Shown piece after piece: positions 34,547 to 43,255 of a DNA stretch of 64,000 bases. Source of the DNA: Accumulibacter sp. (GTDB lineage Bacteria; Pseudomonadota; Gammaproteobacteria; Burkholderiales; Rhodocyclaceae); assembly GCF_023806625.1 (NCBI RefSeq), contig NZ_JAMTDX010000057.1, positions 59,393 through 123,392 of the forward strand, written 5' to 3'. Position numbers and translations under genes: made by a program. Numbering within the stretch: position 1 is the first letter of the stretch; each line of letters opens with the position of its first letter. The notes below the pieces were generated by a model that ran no database searches, was not told where the DNA came from, and saw nothing but the letters and a program-made list of their open reading frames with translations.

Positions 34547-35926
34547 TCAGCCACGGGCGTTGTCTCCTTCGACGGCGAAGGCCTTGACCCGGCTGACGAC
34601 GTAGCGATACTTGCCCGAAGATTCGTTGACGATTTCCGGAACCCGTTCGATCCCGATGTCGACCGACTCGCCCAGCCGGGCCTTGAAATCGCGGACGATT
34701 CGTTCTTCGGCCGAGCGATCGAATGCGGGTCCGGCGACGAGTCGGACCACCGTACGGTCGAGTGACAACTGTTCGATCCGGAAGCGCTCGACGCCGGGAA
34801 GGTCGCGAACGGTGTAAATCAGCGCCAGACCATGCATGACCGTGCCGTCGCGGGCGACGACGAAGTCGGTCGTCCGGCCCTGCACCTCGTCGAGTACCGG
34901 CAGCCCCCGGCCACAGGCACAGCGCCGGGTGCCGAGGATTCCCACGTCGCCCGTTCGATAACGGACGAACGGAAAATCGGCGGTGGCCAGGTGGGTGACG
35001 ACGATCTCGCCGGCGTCGCCGGGCGCCGTCGGCTGGCCGTCCGGGCGAAGCGTCTCGACGACGATGTCCTCGGCGCTGACGTGCAGGCTGCCGGCCGGGC
35101 ACTGGTGGGCGATGAATCCGGCATCACGCGCTCCGTAACCGTTGGCCACGGGGCAGCCGAAAACCTCGCCGATCAGTTGTCGCTGCTCGTCGTAGAGCTT
35201 TTCGGACGTGACGAAGGCGACGCGGATGCCCAGACCGCTCATCTCGATTCCACGGTCGCGGGCGTGCCGGGCGATCAGCGAAAGGCTCGATGGATAGCCG
35301 AAGAGCATCGCTGGCCGCAAGGCGCGAATCGTCTCGACGAAGCGGTCGAGATTGTTCGCCGACATTTCGAAGGCTGGCAGAAGATGACTCCTGAGCAGCG
35401 CGTCGCGCAGTCGCCGGACCCGGTCCTGGGCGCCGAGTTCGATCGGACTGCCCCAGACGACGAGTTCCCGGTCGCCGATATCGACGTTCCACCAGCGCGT
35501 CGCACGCCACTTGGCGGCCACGTCGTGGCTCTTGCGTCCCTTGCCCATGAAGAAGATCAGCGGCTCGCCCGACGAACCGCCGGTGTTGTAGCGGGTCAGT
35601 GGGCCGTGTCCCTCGGCCTTGAGGCGCTCGACGTTGGCGCGGATCGCCGGCTTGTCTAGCAGAGGCAGTGCCTGGAGGTCGGCCGTGGCGCGCACCGACT
35701 GTGGGTCGAAGCCGGTGCTGCGGAAGAGGTCACGGTAATAGGGAACGCGCCGGCCGACTTCGCCGAGGAAGGCCCGCAGTCGCCGCTTGCGATCTTCCTC
35801 GATGCGTTCGGCCGGCCACCACTGGCTCTGCTCGAGCCGCTTGAGGACGGCCACGGTCTGGTGTCCCTTGAGGCGCTCGTGCAGGGGAAACAGGAGGTGC
35901 GAACAGACGGCCGTATACAGGTTCAA
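34547..35926 (-). CDS. PaaK/CapK-like adenylate-forming enzyme of the exopolysaccharide locus
   Basis: A 459-residue ANL-superfamily protein. YNTGGSSGEPLIFFMGKG is the phosphate-binding loop, FGYPSSLSLIARHARDRG is an internal family block, GYGARDAGFIAHQC is the adenylate-binding region (YGxxE-like), then RYRTGDVG and a cysteine-rich CACGRGLPVLDEVQGR. Phenylacetate-CoA ligase relatives in capsule clusters (CapK) have no settled substrate; activation of a carboxylic acid for attachment to the glycan is plausible. TTG 35926 is preferred as start (giving MNLYTAVCSHLLFPLHERL), because upstream codons overlap the preceding gene and lack family similarity. Confidence 0.8.
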   Translation of the reverse strand: MNLYTAVCSHLLFPLHERLKGHQTVAVLKRLEQSQWWPAERIEEDRKRRLRAFLGEVGRRVPYYRDLFRSTGFDPQSVRATADLQALPLLDKPAIRANVERLKAEGHGPLTRYNTGGSSGEPLIFFMGKGRKSHDVAAKWRATRWWNVDIGDRELVVWGSPIELGAQDRVRRLRDALLRSHLLPAFEMSANNLDRFVETIRALRPAMLFGYPSSLSLIARHARDRGIEMSGLGIRVAFVTSEKLYDEQRQLIGEVFGCPVANGYGARDAGFIAHQCPAGSLHVSAEDIVVETLRPDGQPTAPGDAGEIVVTHLATADFPFVRYRTGDVGILGTRRCACGRGLPVLDEVQGRTTDFVVARDGTVMHGLALIYTVRDLPGVERFRIEQLSLDRTVVRLVAGPAFDRSAEERIVRDFKARLGESVDIGIERVPEIVNESSGKYRYVVSRVKAFAVEGDNARG

Positions 35927-35928
35927 GC

Positions 35929-37167
35929 TTAGCTCCCGATTGCCGCGGCGCGGCGGTAGGCCCCGAGCCATTGCTCGCGGACCGTCGGCCAGGCGTAGCG
36001 TGCGGCCTGCTGCAGGCCGACGTTGCGCAGACCCTCGGCGAGGTGGCGGTCGCGAAGGACGCGCAGCGCTTCGCGGGCCATCGCCTCTTCGTCGCCGACC
36101 GGTACCAGCAGGCCGGACACGCCGTGGGTGACGATATCCGGAATTCCTCCTGCGGACGTGCTGACCACCGGAACGCCGCTGGCAAAGGCTTCGAGTATCG
36201 ATATGGGCATGTTGTCGACGGTGCTCGGGTTGAGCATGCAGTCCGCCGATGCGTAGAGGGCCGGGATCGCCTCGTTGGCGATCCGCCCCGCGAAGTGCAC
36301 GCTGTCCTGCAGATCCAGCGCTCGAACCAGCGCCTGCAGGCGTGCGAGTTCCGGTCCGCTGCCGGCGATCGTCAGGCGTGCTCGCGGGAACACGACACGG
36401 ATGCGCTTGAACGCGCGGATCGCCGTCGGCACGTCGTATATCGATTCGAGGTTGCGCGTGATGACGAGGTGGGGGGCGTCGCCGAACGAGCGCTCGGGGG
36501 ACGGTGCAAAACGGGTCAGATCGATGATGTTCGGAATGACTTCCGCGGGGAGACCGTGGCGCGCAAAGACGCGCTCGAGGAACGGCGAAGGCGTGACGCG
36601 CAACGCAGCGGCGCCGAGCAGCGACCGGACATGACGCGGCGCGCGGGCGAGAAACGAGTCAGCCTGACCGCCACGGTAATTGACGATCACCGGGGTCTTC
36701 CTGATCTGCGCGACGAGTATCGCCGGGGAAGCGAAGAGATGCCAGGACCACCCGGAGTTGGCGAAGAGGTGCATCACCCCAGCTTGGCCGCTTGCCCGCC
36801 AGAGCGCCCGCAGGTAAGGAACGAGGCGGAAGCCGGCGCGGACCACCGGCAGCTGGCCGATCCAGGCCGGCCGGTACGGCGGATTGGTGCGCACCAGCTG
36901 CACAGCGCAGCCTTCTTCGCACAGCAGACGGACGAGTTGCTCACACTGATTGGCCATGCCGCCAGACGGCGGCGGCAGCGGGCCGACCACGCAGACCGAC
37001 GGGACTGCGGATCGGTCGACGGGCGATTCGCTGCTGGCGTGGTCCGTGCTCGAGGTCTCGTCGCTTCTGACGGTCCTTCGCTCGTCGTCCCGAGAGGCAC
37101 GCCTGCCTTCGGCATCGCCGGCCAGCGAGTTGGGGCCAGGCGTCACAGTGAGCAGGCAGGAGCCCAT
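35929..37167 (-). CDS. GT4-type glycosyltransferase
   Basis: A 412-residue GT-B glycosyltransferase. The first 50 residues are poorly conserved and Ser/Arg/Asp-rich, then VCVVGPLPPPSGGMANQCEQ gives the glycine-rich N-lobe. The donor-binding region reads LNPSTVDNMPISILEAFASG with EX7-like spacing, followed by GGIPDIVTHGVSGLLVPVGD. It lies 2 bases from both flanking genes and is clearly within one transcript. Acceptor and donor are unknown. An ATG at 37176 inside the previous gene is an alternative start. Confidence 0.87.
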   Translation of the reverse strand: MGSCLLTVTPGPNSLAGDAEGRRASRDDERRTVRSDETSSTDHASSESPVDRSAVPSVCVVGPLPPPSGGMANQCEQLVRLLCEEGCAVQLVRTNPPYRPAWIGQLPVVRAGFRLVPYLRALWRASGQAGVMHLFANSGWSWHLFASPAILVAQIRKTPVIVNYRGGQADSFLARAPRHVRSLLGAAALRVTPSPFLERVFARHGLPAEVIPNIIDLTRFAPSPERSFGDAPHLVITRNLESIYDVPTAIRAFKRIRVVFPRARLTIAGSGPELARLQALVRALDLQDSVHFAGRIANEAIPALYASADCMLNPSTVDNMPISILEAFASGVPVVSTSAGGIPDIVTHGVSGLLVPVGDEEAMAREALRVLRDRHLAEGLRNVGLQQAARYAWPTVREQWLGAYRRAAAIGS

Positions 37168-37168
37168 G

Positions 37169-38362
37169 CTAGGCATCGAGATGCCGGTCGATCCGCGACA
37201 GATGGGCATTCCAGCTGTAGCGGGCAAGCACGCATTCGCGGGCGGCACTGCCGATCGCTGCCGCCCGCTGCCGGTCTGAGAGCAGCAGTCCGACCTCGGC
37301 GACGTACTCGTCGGCCGCCCCTGCGGCCAGGAAATCCCAACCCGGGACGGCGTCGATCGCTCCCGCGCACTGCTTCGAAGCGACGACCGGCAGGCCCATG
37401 GCCATCGCTTCGAGAATCTTGTTCTGCACCCCGCGCGCCAGTCGCAGCGGCGCGACGACGGCCGCCGCATGACGCAGATAGGGGCGCACATCCGGAACCG
37501 TTCCGGTCACCGAGATCCCCGGCCCGGCGAGCGCCTGGACGGCCGGCGCCGGGCTGCGCCCGACGACGTTAAAACGCAGGGTCGGCCAGTCGGTCTGCAG
37601 GCGAGGGAGCACCTCGGCAGCGAACCAGGTCACGGCATCGACGTTCGGCCAGTAGTCCATTGCTCCGGTAAACACGAGCGGGATCTCGTTTTCGGCGAAA
37701 GGGGAGGGGAACTCATGAGCCGGCGAGAAATAGTCGGCATCGACACCGTTGCCGATCGCTTCGACCTTGTCCGCGCAGTCGGGCGCGAGGTGGCGAAAGA
37801 GGTCGGCTTCGGGCTCGGTGACGAAGAAGCAACGCTCGGCACCGAGAGCGACGGAGCGCTCGAAACTCAGCAGTCGCTCGCCCTCGCGGCGATAGAGCCA
37901 GGACAGCGGCCAGCAATGGTTGGTCGCGTACTGCGTCCACTTGGCCGAGTCGACGTCGACGAAATCGACGAGCCGGCGCAGACGCGGGGACCCCTCGACG
38001 AACTGGGCCATCGCCGACGAGAAGACCACCGCGGCGTCGATCCGGTGTTCGCTGAGGACTCGATCGACCCAGCGCTGAAGCTCGCCGCTGCGATAGTAGG
38101 GGAGAGTCAGCGGACTACGGCGGGCCAGACCGCTGAGGCTGCGGATCCTCGCCGCCGCCGGAACGAGGCGCGCCGCGTGCATTTCCGCGCAGTAGCCGGC
38201 CACGGTGTCGAGGTAAGCGTCGTCCTGCGGATCATCGATGAAAGTGGCGAGGAACACGCGATGTCGCTCGGCGAGGTGCTTGAGCAGGTGGAACGAGCGG
38301 ACCTTGTCCCCCTTGTTCGGCGGATACGGAAGTCGATGCACCAGATAGAGAAGGTTGCTCAT
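37169..38362 (-). CDS. XrtA-system glycosyltransferase (TIGR03087-like)
   Basis: A 397-residue GT4-like transferase beginning MSNLLYLVHRLPYPPNKGDK, the signature of the PEP-CTERM/EpsH1-associated sugar transferase family. It contains IGNGVDADYFSPAHEFPS, IPLVFTGAMDYWPNVDAV, and VAPLRLARGVQNKILEAMAM as donor-binding segment. It heads the minus-strand operon of five genes (GT, GT, adenylating enzyme, ligase/polymerase, deacetylase). Its identity ties this operon to the plus-strand exosortase locus on the other side of the convergence point. Confidence 0.88.
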   Translation of the reverse strand: MSNLLYLVHRLPYPPNKGDKVRSFHLLKHLAERHRVFLATFIDDPQDDAYLDTVAGYCAEMHAARLVPAAARIRSLSGLARRSPLTLPYYRSGELQRWVDRVLSEHRIDAAVVFSSAMAQFVEGSPRLRRLVDFVDVDSAKWTQYATNHCWPLSWLYRREGERLLSFERSVALGAERCFFVTEPEADLFRHLAPDCADKVEAIGNGVDADYFSPAHEFPSPFAENEIPLVFTGAMDYWPNVDAVTWFAAEVLPRLQTDWPTLRFNVVGRSPAPAVQALAGPGISVTGTVPDVRPYLRHAAAVVAPLRLARGVQNKILEAMAMGLPVVASKQCAGAIDAVPGWDFLAAGAADEYVAEVGLLLSDRQRAAAIGSAARECVLARYSWNAHLSRIDRHLDA

Positions 38363-38804
38363 TCGCGGGCTAGCAAAGGAAGGTTGTGTCCGGGCCAAGG
38401 CATGACCGGCTCGTGCACATGGTGGCGCGCCGGGAATCAGGACGTTCAACGGCCAGCCGAGGCGGAAACTGTAGCACGGCGCCCGGGCTCGAGTCCGACC
38501 TCCGGTCTTGGGGCGATCGGCGACCGGACTCGGACGAGGCTGCTGCTGGACCTCTCTGTCGGCAAGACATCAGAACCATGTCCCTTTCTTGGCCATTCGG
38601 GAACTGTGCTGCGCCTCGAATCCTGGAGCGCAGGTTGCAGAGTAGCGCACTTGCGCGAGCTGTTTTGCCAACTACTGCGCGAAGCCCCTGCCCTCGACTT
38701 CGGAATTCCTGTTGATGGGCGATGGGCGGCCGGCAGGATTCGTGTTCGCCAGAGCTTGCCGCGCAGACATTCGGAAACAGAGCGCCTCGCTGATCTGACG
38801 GCCG
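38363..38804. other. Intergenic region upstream of the minus-strand exopolysaccharide operon
   Basis: About 440 bp between the porin terminator and the first glycosyltransferase gene; it should hold the operon promoter. I could not pick a convincing -35/-10 pair and found no GG-N10-GC sigma-54 element with correct spacing. No credible gene is present. Confidence 0.4.
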
Positions 38805-38805
38805 C

Positions 38806-38837
38806 AAAAAGACAACGGGCGCCCAAGGCGCCCGTTG
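38806..38837 (-). terminator. Intrinsic terminator of first porin
   Basis: Perfect 11-bp stem CAACGGGCGCC/GGCGCCCGTTG with loop CAA (38813-38837). Read on the minus strand it is followed by a T-rich tract (TCTTTTT, 38812-38806). It lies about 24 bases beyond the porin stop codon. Confidence 0.9.
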
Positions 38838-38860
38838 CTCTTTTGCGGTCGGGTGGCCAA

Positions 38861-40006
38861 TCAGAAACTGTGGGTGATGCCGGCGCCAATTGCGTAGTTG
38901 TTCTCGCCGGCCGCTCCGACCACACCCGGGACGGCAATCACCTGTCCCGGGACGAACACGGTGCTGTTGTTGTTGAAGTAGCTGTAAGCACCATAGAGGG
39001 ACGTGCGCTTGGACAACGGATAGGTGTACATCGTGCCCGCGCCCCAGCTCACGCCGTCCGAGACGCCGCTCTGATAGTCAGCGGTCAGCCTGCCGTAGCT
39101 CAGGCCCAGCGTGCCACGACCAAGCGGCGCGCTGACGCCGAGAGTCCACAGGTTGCTGCGGTCCAGACCGCCGGTGACGCGCACGTCGTTGTCGTTGTTC
39201 AGTGCCTGATAGCTCGCGAAAAGCTTGACGACCTGGAAGTCCCAACTGCCGCCGGCGTACCATTCGCTGATGTTCCCACCGAAGCCGGGGAGCTTGACAC
39301 CCAGCGGGCTGAATTCGGTCACGCTGATCCTCTGCTGAAAGAGCAGGTCAAGGTTCAGCGGGCCGTTGGCGTAGTTCACGCCGATCCCCCATTTGCTGTT
39401 GTCGTCGGGGCTCACCGTGTTGCTGTTGTAGATGCCCCTATTGACGCCTTCGCTACCGGTTTCGCCAAAACCGTAAATCGCGCTGACCTGCAGGCCCGAC
39501 CAGTTGGGGCTGGTGTAGGTCACCGCGTTGTTGAAACGAGCGGGACTGTTGGGGGTGATCGTGTAGCCGTTGAGCGCGCTCAAGCTCGACTGGATGCTCA
39601 TGTCGCTGGCGTCGAGTGCGTCGTTCCGGGCGGTGGCGTTGAAGCCCGGCGCGTACTGGCGGCCAAGGGCGACGGTACCGAAGCCGCCGGCGAGGCCGAC
39701 GAACTGCTGCCGGGCGTTGAGACCGCAGGTCCCGACGCCGCAGTTGATGTCGGGGTCGAGACCGTACTCGAGCGTGAACACCGCTTTCAGCCCGTTGCCG
39801 AGTGCCTCTTCGCCCCTGAAACCGAGGCGGCTTCCGGCGCCGACGCCGCTGATGCCGCTGAAGGTGTTCTGGCCGCCGTTGGCTCCGTTGCCCGAACTGT
39901 ACAGATACGCGAGGTCGAGAACGCCGTAGAGGGTGACGTTGCTTTGCGCCGACGCGCTTCCCGACGCACACGCGGCAATCGCCAGCGCAATGATTTTCTT
40001 GTGCAT
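38861..40006 (-). CDS. Gram-negative porin (trimeric, betaproteobacterial type), copy 1
   Basis: A 381-residue outer-membrane porin. The signal peptide MHKKIIALAIAACASGSASA is followed by QSNVTLYGVLDLAYLYSSG, the standard first strand. RLGFRGEEALGNGLKAVFTL marks the conserved second strand, NARQQFVGLAGGFGTVALGR precedes the constriction loop region, and the protein ends ...AIGAGITHSF with the C-terminal Phe needed for BAM recognition. It forms a diffusion channel for small hydrophilic solutes; selectivity is not predictable. It has its own terminator and a 12-bp upstream motif shared with copy 2. Confidence 0.93.
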   Translation of the reverse strand: MHKKIIALAIAACASGSASAQSNVTLYGVLDLAYLYSSGNGANGGQNTFSGISGVGAGSRLGFRGEEALGNGLKAVFTLEYGLDPDINCGVGTCGLNARQQFVGLAGGFGTVALGRQYAPGFNATARNDALDASDMSIQSSLSALNGYTITPNSPARFNNAVTYTSPNWSGLQVSAIYGFGETGSEGVNRGIYNSNTVSPDDNSKWGIGVNYANGPLNLDLLFQQRISVTEFSPLGVKLPGFGGNISEWYAGGSWDFQVVKLFASYQALNNDNDVRVTGGLDRSNLWTLGVSAPLGRGTLGLSYGRLTADYQSGVSDGVSWGAGTMYTYPLSKRTSLYGAYSYFNNNSTVFVPGQVIAVPGVVGAAGENNYAIGAGITHSF

Positions 40007-40310
40007 TTTTGCAAGCTCCCAAGTAACCGCAACACTGTTCCGCAGAGACTGACCGCTGCCCGGTCGGCTCGGTCGAGCGAGCCAAGTCCGCGGACGCGAT
40101 TCTGGCAGACGCGGGGAACTCGGCGCAACGGCGAGAGAGGCATGACGTCCGCTCCGTAGCCGTTCGTTGCGTCGACGCCACGCTCCGGCAGCGATTGCCT
40201 TCCGGGTCGCGGCGGCGCGCTGGTTGGATTTCCGGGGGCAGGCGCTTTGCCGGCCTTCCTGGGTGCATCCCCGAAGATCGGTGGTGTCAGGAGCCTCGAG
40301 TCAGGTCAAC
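40007..40310. other. Intergenic region between the two porin genes
   Basis: Upstream region of porin copy 1, carrying the shared motif at 40096-40107. No coding frame with family features is present, and apart from the motif I see no structure. Confidence 0.4.
40096..40107 (-). promoter_or_regulatory. 12-bp motif upstream of porin copy 1
   Basis: Minus-strand TGCCAGAATCGC, 90 bases before the ATG. The identical 12-mer occurs 87 bases before the ATG of porin copy 2 (41673-41684). It could be an operator or part of a promoter; no good -10 hexamer follows at fixed spacing. Confidence 0.5.
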
Positions 40311-40338
40311 AAAAAAAAGCGGGCGCCGAAGCGCCCGC
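40311..40338 (-). terminator. Intrinsic terminator of second porin
   Basis: Stem GCGGGCGC/GCGCCCGC with loop CGAA (40319-40338). On the minus strand it is followed by eight T residues (40318-40311). It lies about 27 bases after the porin copy 2 stop. Confidence 0.92.
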
Positions 40339-40365
40339 CGGGGAGACTGCGCGAGACGAACTCGC

Positions 40366-41586
40366 TCAGAAGGTGTGACGCAGGCCAGCGAGGAAGGTAT
40401 TGTTGTCCTGGTTGACCGCACCGACACCGGCGACCGGACCTGCGTTGAGCGCCCAGTTGTCGTTGCCGTTCCACACATAGCCAGCGTAGAAGGTCGTGCG
40501 CTTCGACAGGTTGGTCGTCCAGGCGATCATCGCCGAGTCGTTGTTGTTCACCAGCCAGTCTCTGCCGAGCAGGTGTCCGCCGTCCCACATCAGCTGGGCA
40601 TAGGCGAGATGGATGTTGCTGTTGCCGAGGACCGGGATGACCGCGCCGATCGACCAGAGCTGGTTGTCGAGGTTGACGGCGTTCTTGTCGTTCTGCGCCT
40701 GGTAGCTACCCATGATCTTGACGACCTTGAAGTCGTAGCTCGCGCCGACGTACCACTCGTTGATGTTCTGGCCGTTGGCGCCGAAGACGGCGAAGCCGGG
40801 CGTGCTGAGGATCGAACCGCCGGTGACGAGCCCGCGCTGCTGATAGACCAGGTCGGCGTTGAACGGCCCACTCGCGAAGTTGAAGCCGACCGCCCACTTG
40901 CCGTTGACGTCCGGGTTCGTTCCCGCGCACGCTCCCGCAGGAGCCGCCGCTGGGTCGCAGGTCTGGCTGCTGAACGTGCCGTTGGCGTTCGCGGTCTCGC
41001 CGAAGCCATAGATCGCTTTCGCGCTGAAGCCGCCCCAGTTCGGGCTGGTATAGGCGATCGCGTTGTTCCAGCGGGCCGCGTTGTTCGGCGTGATCGTGTT
41101 CCCACCCTGCGCCGACAGATAGGACTGCGGCTCGAACGCTGCGCCGGCGGCCGGATCGTTGTTGGCCGTGGCCTGATAGCCCGGCGAGTACTGGCGGCCG
41201 AGGGTCAGCGAACCCCAGTTGTTGTGAGCCAGACCGACGAACGTCTGCCGCGCGTTGGGGCCGTACGAGGCGTTGCCAATACCGCTGTTGGTGTCGGGGG
41301 TGATGCCATATTCGAGCGTGAAGATCGCCTTCAGGCCGTTGCCAAGCGCTTCCTCACCCTTGAAGCCGATGCGCGAACCGCTGAGCAGGCCCGACTGGAT
41401 GCCGCTGAACTGGTTGCTGCCGCCGATGGCCAGAATGGGCGGATTGGTGCCCCCCGGGAGGCCGTTGTCGCCCTTGCTATAGACATAGCCGAGGTCGGCG
41501 ATGCCGTAGAGCGTGACGTTGGTCTGGGCAACGGCAGCGCCCGAGGCGAGGCCGGCGACCGCCAGTGCGATGAGTTTCTTTTGCAT
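40366..41586 (-). CDS. Gram-negative porin (trimeric, betaproteobacterial type), copy 2
   Basis: A 406-residue porin paralogous to the gene downstream: signal peptide MQKKLIALAVAGLASGAAVA, then QTNVTLYGIADLGYVYSKGD, RIGFKGEEALGNGLKAIFTL, NARQTFVGLAHNNWGSLTLG, and a terminal LAGLRHTF. It differs from copy 1 mainly in loop regions, including an insertion with a possible disulfide pair (TCDPAAAPAGACAG). Loop divergence suggests different solute preference or phage/antigen exposure. AGAGGAGA precedes the ATG. It is transcribed separately, with its own terminator. Confidence 0.93.
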   Translation of the reverse strand: MQKKLIALAVAGLASGAAVAQTNVTLYGIADLGYVYSKGDNGLPGGTNPPILAIGGSNQFSGIQSGLLSGSRIGFKGEEALGNGLKAIFTLEYGITPDTNSGIGNASYGPNARQTFVGLAHNNWGSLTLGRQYSPGYQATANNDPAAGAAFEPQSYLSAQGGNTITPNNAARWNNAIAYTSPNWGGFSAKAIYGFGETANANGTFSSQTCDPAAAPAGACAGTNPDVNGKWAVGFNFASGPFNADLVYQQRGLVTGGSILSTPGFAVFGANGQNINEWYVGASYDFKVVKIMGSYQAQNDKNAVNLDNQLWSIGAVIPVLGNSNIHLAYAQLMWDGGHLLGRDWLVNNNDSAMIAWTTNLSKRTTFYAGYVWNGNDNWALNAGPVAGVGAVNQDNNTFLAGLRHTF

Positions 41587-41672
41587 GGTGAATCTCCTCT
41601 AGGTTTGAGATCGGTGAGCGTGGCTGCTGCCTCACCAAACTGTACCTCTCGAAAGGAAAACGAGAAGTTGGG

Positions 41673-41684
41673 GCGATTCTGGCA
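41673..41684 (-). promoter_or_regulatory. 12-bp motif upstream of porin copy 2
   Basis: Minus-strand TGCCAGAATCGC, 87 bases before the ATG, identical to the element upstream of copy 1. Flanking sequence is otherwise largely different, so the conservation is not explained by a recent duplication of the whole region. Confidence 0.5.
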
Positions 41685-41773
41685 AAGGGCGCTGGGCTGA
41701 GCAAGTTCCCCGCACGTTTTCGTGTGTTGCCGGGCAGTGGTTGTTGTGTTTTTGCAACGGGCGTCGCAAATCG

Positions 41774-42637
41774 TCATACAGCCGTGTCGTGCCCGGTTTC
41801 GGAAGTCGCTGCAGGTCCCCGCGGCGCGTCCGCAGGGCCGGGCAGCGATCGCCCGAAAAGCCCGGCCAGAGCGGCGCCCGGGTCGGCGGCGCGCATGAAT
41901 GCCTCGCCGACGAGAAAGGCGTGGACGCCGTTCCCGCGCATCCTGTGTACGTCGGCCGGCGCGAGGATTCCACTCTCGGTGACGACGGTGCGCGCGGAGG
42001 GTATTCGCGGTAGCAGCTCGACGGTCGTCTGCAGGTCGACACTGAAGCTGCGCAGATTCCGGTTGTTGATCCCGACCAGCGGCGTGCGCAGTTGCAGCGC
42101 GCGGTCGAGTTCGTCGGCGTCGTGGACCTCGACGAGCACGGCCATGCCGAGTTCGCCGGCCAGCGCTTCGAGGTCGCGCATCTCGGGCAGGTCGAGCGCG
42201 GCGGCGATCAGCAGGATCGCGTCGGCGCCGATCGCCCGCGCCTCGTACACCTGATAGGCGTCGACGATGAAGTCCTTGCGCAGCACCGGCAGCTCGCAGG
42301 CCGCACGCGCCGCCTCGAGATACGCCGGATGGCCCTGGAAGAACTGCCGGTCGGTGAGCACCGAAAGACAGGTCGCGCCGTGCCTCTGGTAGCTGCCGGC
42401 GATCGCCGGCGGATCGAAGTCGGCACGCAGCACGCCACGTGAAGGGCTGGCCTTCTTGATCTCGGCGATGACCGCTACCCGGCCGGCGGCAATCCGCTGG
42501 CGGATCGCGCCAACGAAGTCTCGCGCTGCGGGCTGGGCCTCGGCGAGCTCGCGCAGTGCGGCGGCAGGAGTCGCGGCGATCGCCTCGGCGACCTCGTCGC
42601 GCTTTACGGCGAGAATTCGCTGCAGGATGTCGCTCAT
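41774..42637 (-). CDS. trpC: Indole-3-glycerol phosphate synthase
   Basis: A 287-residue TIM-barrel enzyme converting CdRP to indole-3-glycerol phosphate in tryptophan synthesis. Motifs: [75 protein letters not shown], and [13 protein letters not shown]. It is mono-functional (no fused TrpF). The ATG overlaps the stop of the Uma2 gene upstream (ATGA), so its translation is probably coupled to that gene. About 20 C-terminal residues extend beyond the barrel. Confidence 0.95.
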   Translation of the reverse strand: MSDILQRILAVKRDEVAEAIAATPAAALRELAEAQPAARDFVGAIRQRIAAGRVAVIAEIKKASPSRGVLRADFDPPAIAGSYQRHGATCLSVLTDRQFFQGHPAYLEAARAACELPVLRKDFIVDAYQVYEARAIGADAILLIAAALDLPEMRDLEALAGELGMAVLVEVHDADELDRALQLRTPLVGINNRNLRSFSVDLQTTVELLPRIPSARTVVTESGILAPADVHRMRGNGVHAFLVGEAFMRAADPGAALAGLFGRSLPGPADAPRGPAATSETGHDTAV

Positions 42638-43230
42638 CGTTCCCCCGCGATCTCGGCGCTCCCGGCGTCCTCGAGTGTGTCGGCGAGCAGCTCGGCAACG
42701 CCGAGGCGCACGCCGAGCGAAGGCAGTTCGATCTCGTCGTCCGGCGAGTAGTCGTAGAGGACCCAGTGGTTTTCCGGATCGCGGCGAAAGACCTCGATCC
42801 GTTGCGCGGCCAGGTCGACGAGGACGTACTCGCGCAGACTGTCGAGCTTGCGATACGCCGCGAACTTGCCGCCGCGATCGAACGCCGCCGTCGACTCGGA
42901 CAGCACTTCGGCGACGAGGACCGGGTGGCTGACGTAGTCGGGAGTCAGGCGGTCGCGCGGATCACAGGTGACGGTCACGTCGGGGTAGAAGAAGCAGTCG
43001 GCGGCCTCGACGCGCAGCTTGATCGCCTCGATGAACACGCGGCAAGGACTGCCGCGCAGTTCACGGCGCAGGGCCGTGTAGAGATTGCCTGTCGCCACGT
43101 TGTGCGACTGGCGAACGCCGACCATCGCGAGCACTTCGCCGGCGAGGTATTCGTGCCGCCCGGTCTGGGTTTCCTCCCAGGCGAGGTAGGCTGCGGCATC
43201 GAAACGCGCTTCGCGCTGGGGCAGGGCCAT
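42634..43230 (-). CDS. Uma2-family (DUF820) PD-(D/E)XK nuclease-like protein
   Basis: A 198-residue protein of the Uma2 family. [24 protein letters not shown] is the family N-terminus, [12 protein letters not shown] carries the candidate catalytic Asp, [18 protein letters not shown] the Glu, and [10 protein letters not shown] plus REYVLVD complete the restriction-endonuclease-like core. Function of the family is unknown; members are especially numerous in cyanobacteria and may cleave DNA. Unusually it lies between trpD (25-base gap) and trpC (4-base overlap), on the same strand, so it would be transcribed with the tryptophan genes. Confidence 0.85.
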   Translation of the reverse strand: MALPQREARFDAAAYLAWEETQTGRHEYLAGEVLAMVGVRQSHNVATGNLYTALRRELRGSPCRVFIEAIKLRVEAADCFFYPDVTVTCDPRDRLTPDYVSHPVLVAEVLSESTAAFDRGGKFAAYRKLDSLREYVLVDLAAQRIEVFRRDPENHWVLYDYSPDDEIELPSLGVRLGVAELLADTLEDAGSAEIAGER

Positions 43231-43255
43231 CAGCGAATCGCCGTCGTGCGGTCGT

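Noticed and set aside
10579-38362. PEP-CTERM substrate proteins within the locus
   Set aside because: No called protein ends with a PEP motif, a hydrophobic helix and a basic tail; Pro-Glu-Pro-like strings elsewhere are internal.
37469-40159. Very long open frame (about 900 codons) on the plus strand
   Set aside because: It is antisense to the TIGR03087-like glycosyltransferase and porin copy 1, which have clear motifs, terminator and signal peptide. Its own translation is Arg/Gly/Val-rich with no domain; long antisense frames are expected at this GC content.
40195-41700. Open frame of about 500 codons on the plus strand
   Set aside because: Antisense to porin copy 2 and its upstream region; repetitive V/R/E/D composition, no recognisable domain, and it runs through a strong terminator.
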